Positions 5,219 to 5,330 of a stretch of DNA of 5,330 nt are shown here, one piece after another (position 1 is the first letter of the stretch; every line of letters begins with the position of its first letter). Below the pieces are notes generated by a model that ran no database searches, was not told the origin of the DNA, and saw only the letters and a program-made list of their open reading frames with translations. A program made the position numbers and the translations under genes. The DNA is taken from NCBI GenBank assembly GCA_029256005.1, contig JAQSYS010000149.1, positions 1 to 5,330 of the forward strand, in the 5' to 3' direction. This DNA comes from Sedimentibacter sp. Its GTDB lineage: Bacteria; Bacillota; Clostridia; Tissierellales; Sedimentibacteraceae.

Positions 5219-5330
5219 TCATTCTAATTCTTTGTGATGAATTGCATTAATGATAATTTGTTTGGCTTTTTCATGCCCTGTTTTTGCTTTCCCTTGTATT
5301 TCAGGTACAGGCGCTTGTTCGTTTTTTGCA
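5219..5330 (-). CDS. C-terminal fragment of an unrecognised protein
   Basis: The last 36 codons of a minus-strand frame enter from the right edge and stop at TGA (5221-5219). The fragment reads AKNEQAPVPEIQGKAK, then TGHEKAKQIIINAIHHKELE. It looks like a Pro/Gln-containing linker followed by a short charged helix at the C-terminus. I do not recognise the family. A second minus-strand frame is also open through most of this stretch (ending QFITKN), but its composition is less protein-like, so this frame is preferred without certainty. It precedes the ferredoxin by 76 bases, which contain a probable promoter and no terminator. Confidence 0.45.
   Translation of the reverse strand, partial: AKNEQAPVPEIQGKAKTGHEKAKQIIINAIHHKELE

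Noticed and set aside
5251..5330. Plus-strand frame starting at the ATG in TTCATGCCC (5273)
   Set aside because: It is Phe/Cys-rich, the expected antisense of Lys/Gln codons, with no ribosome binding site.

Overview
The window looks like ordinary chromosome from a low-GC, anaerobic Firmicute, most likely a clostridium in the broad sense (Clostridia/Tissierellia). The pointers are AT-rich DNA, strong AGGAGG-type ribosome binding sites, near-consensus sigma-A promoters, short hairpin terminators, a single-cluster bacterial ferredoxin and an Fe-S-type tRNA thiolation enzyme. Genus-level placement is not possible from sequence reading alone. There are no RNA genes, insertion sequences, CRISPR arrays or phage genes, and no gene-free stretch longer than 300 bases.

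Layout. Bases 1-186 (+) are the C-terminal end of a PAF-acetylhydrolase-like alpha/beta hydrolase, which ends at a hairpin shared with the convergent gene. Bases 221-2885 (-) form a three-gene operon read right to left: a class-V PLP cysteine desulfurase (2885-1764), a TtcA-family PP-loop tRNA thiolase (1757-930) and a YjjG-type HAD nucleotidase (904-221). A well-formed promoter (TTGTAT-17-TATAAT) lies immediately upstream of the desulfurase. A 189-base divergent intergenic region separates this operon from a monocistronic AIM24/TIGR00266-family gene at 3075-3887 (+). That gene ends in a strong bidirectional terminator. Bases 4814-3911 (-) are a BadF/BcrA-type sugar-kinase gene broken by a single-base frameshift near its 3' end. 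Bases 5142-4951 (-) encode a 63-residue ferredoxin with its own promoter and terminator. Bases 5330-5219 (-) are the last 36 codons of a gene I do not recognise.

How the genes fit together. The clearest functional unit is desulfurase plus TtcA: the first would mobilise sulfur from cysteine and the second would put it into tRNA. Six bases separate them, and the stop codon of the first lies inside the ribosome binding site of the second. This resembles the known pairings of a dedicated desulfurase with a thiolase, such as YrvO-MnmA and NifZ-ThiI in Bacillus. The HAD gene behind them is probably a housekeeping passenger. The other genes look independent.

I see no convincing new multi-gene system. 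The points most worth checking are the frameshifted kinase, the desulfurase-TtcA pairing with its extra cysteines, a 14-base direct repeat across the HAD start, and the start-site correction for the desulfurase.
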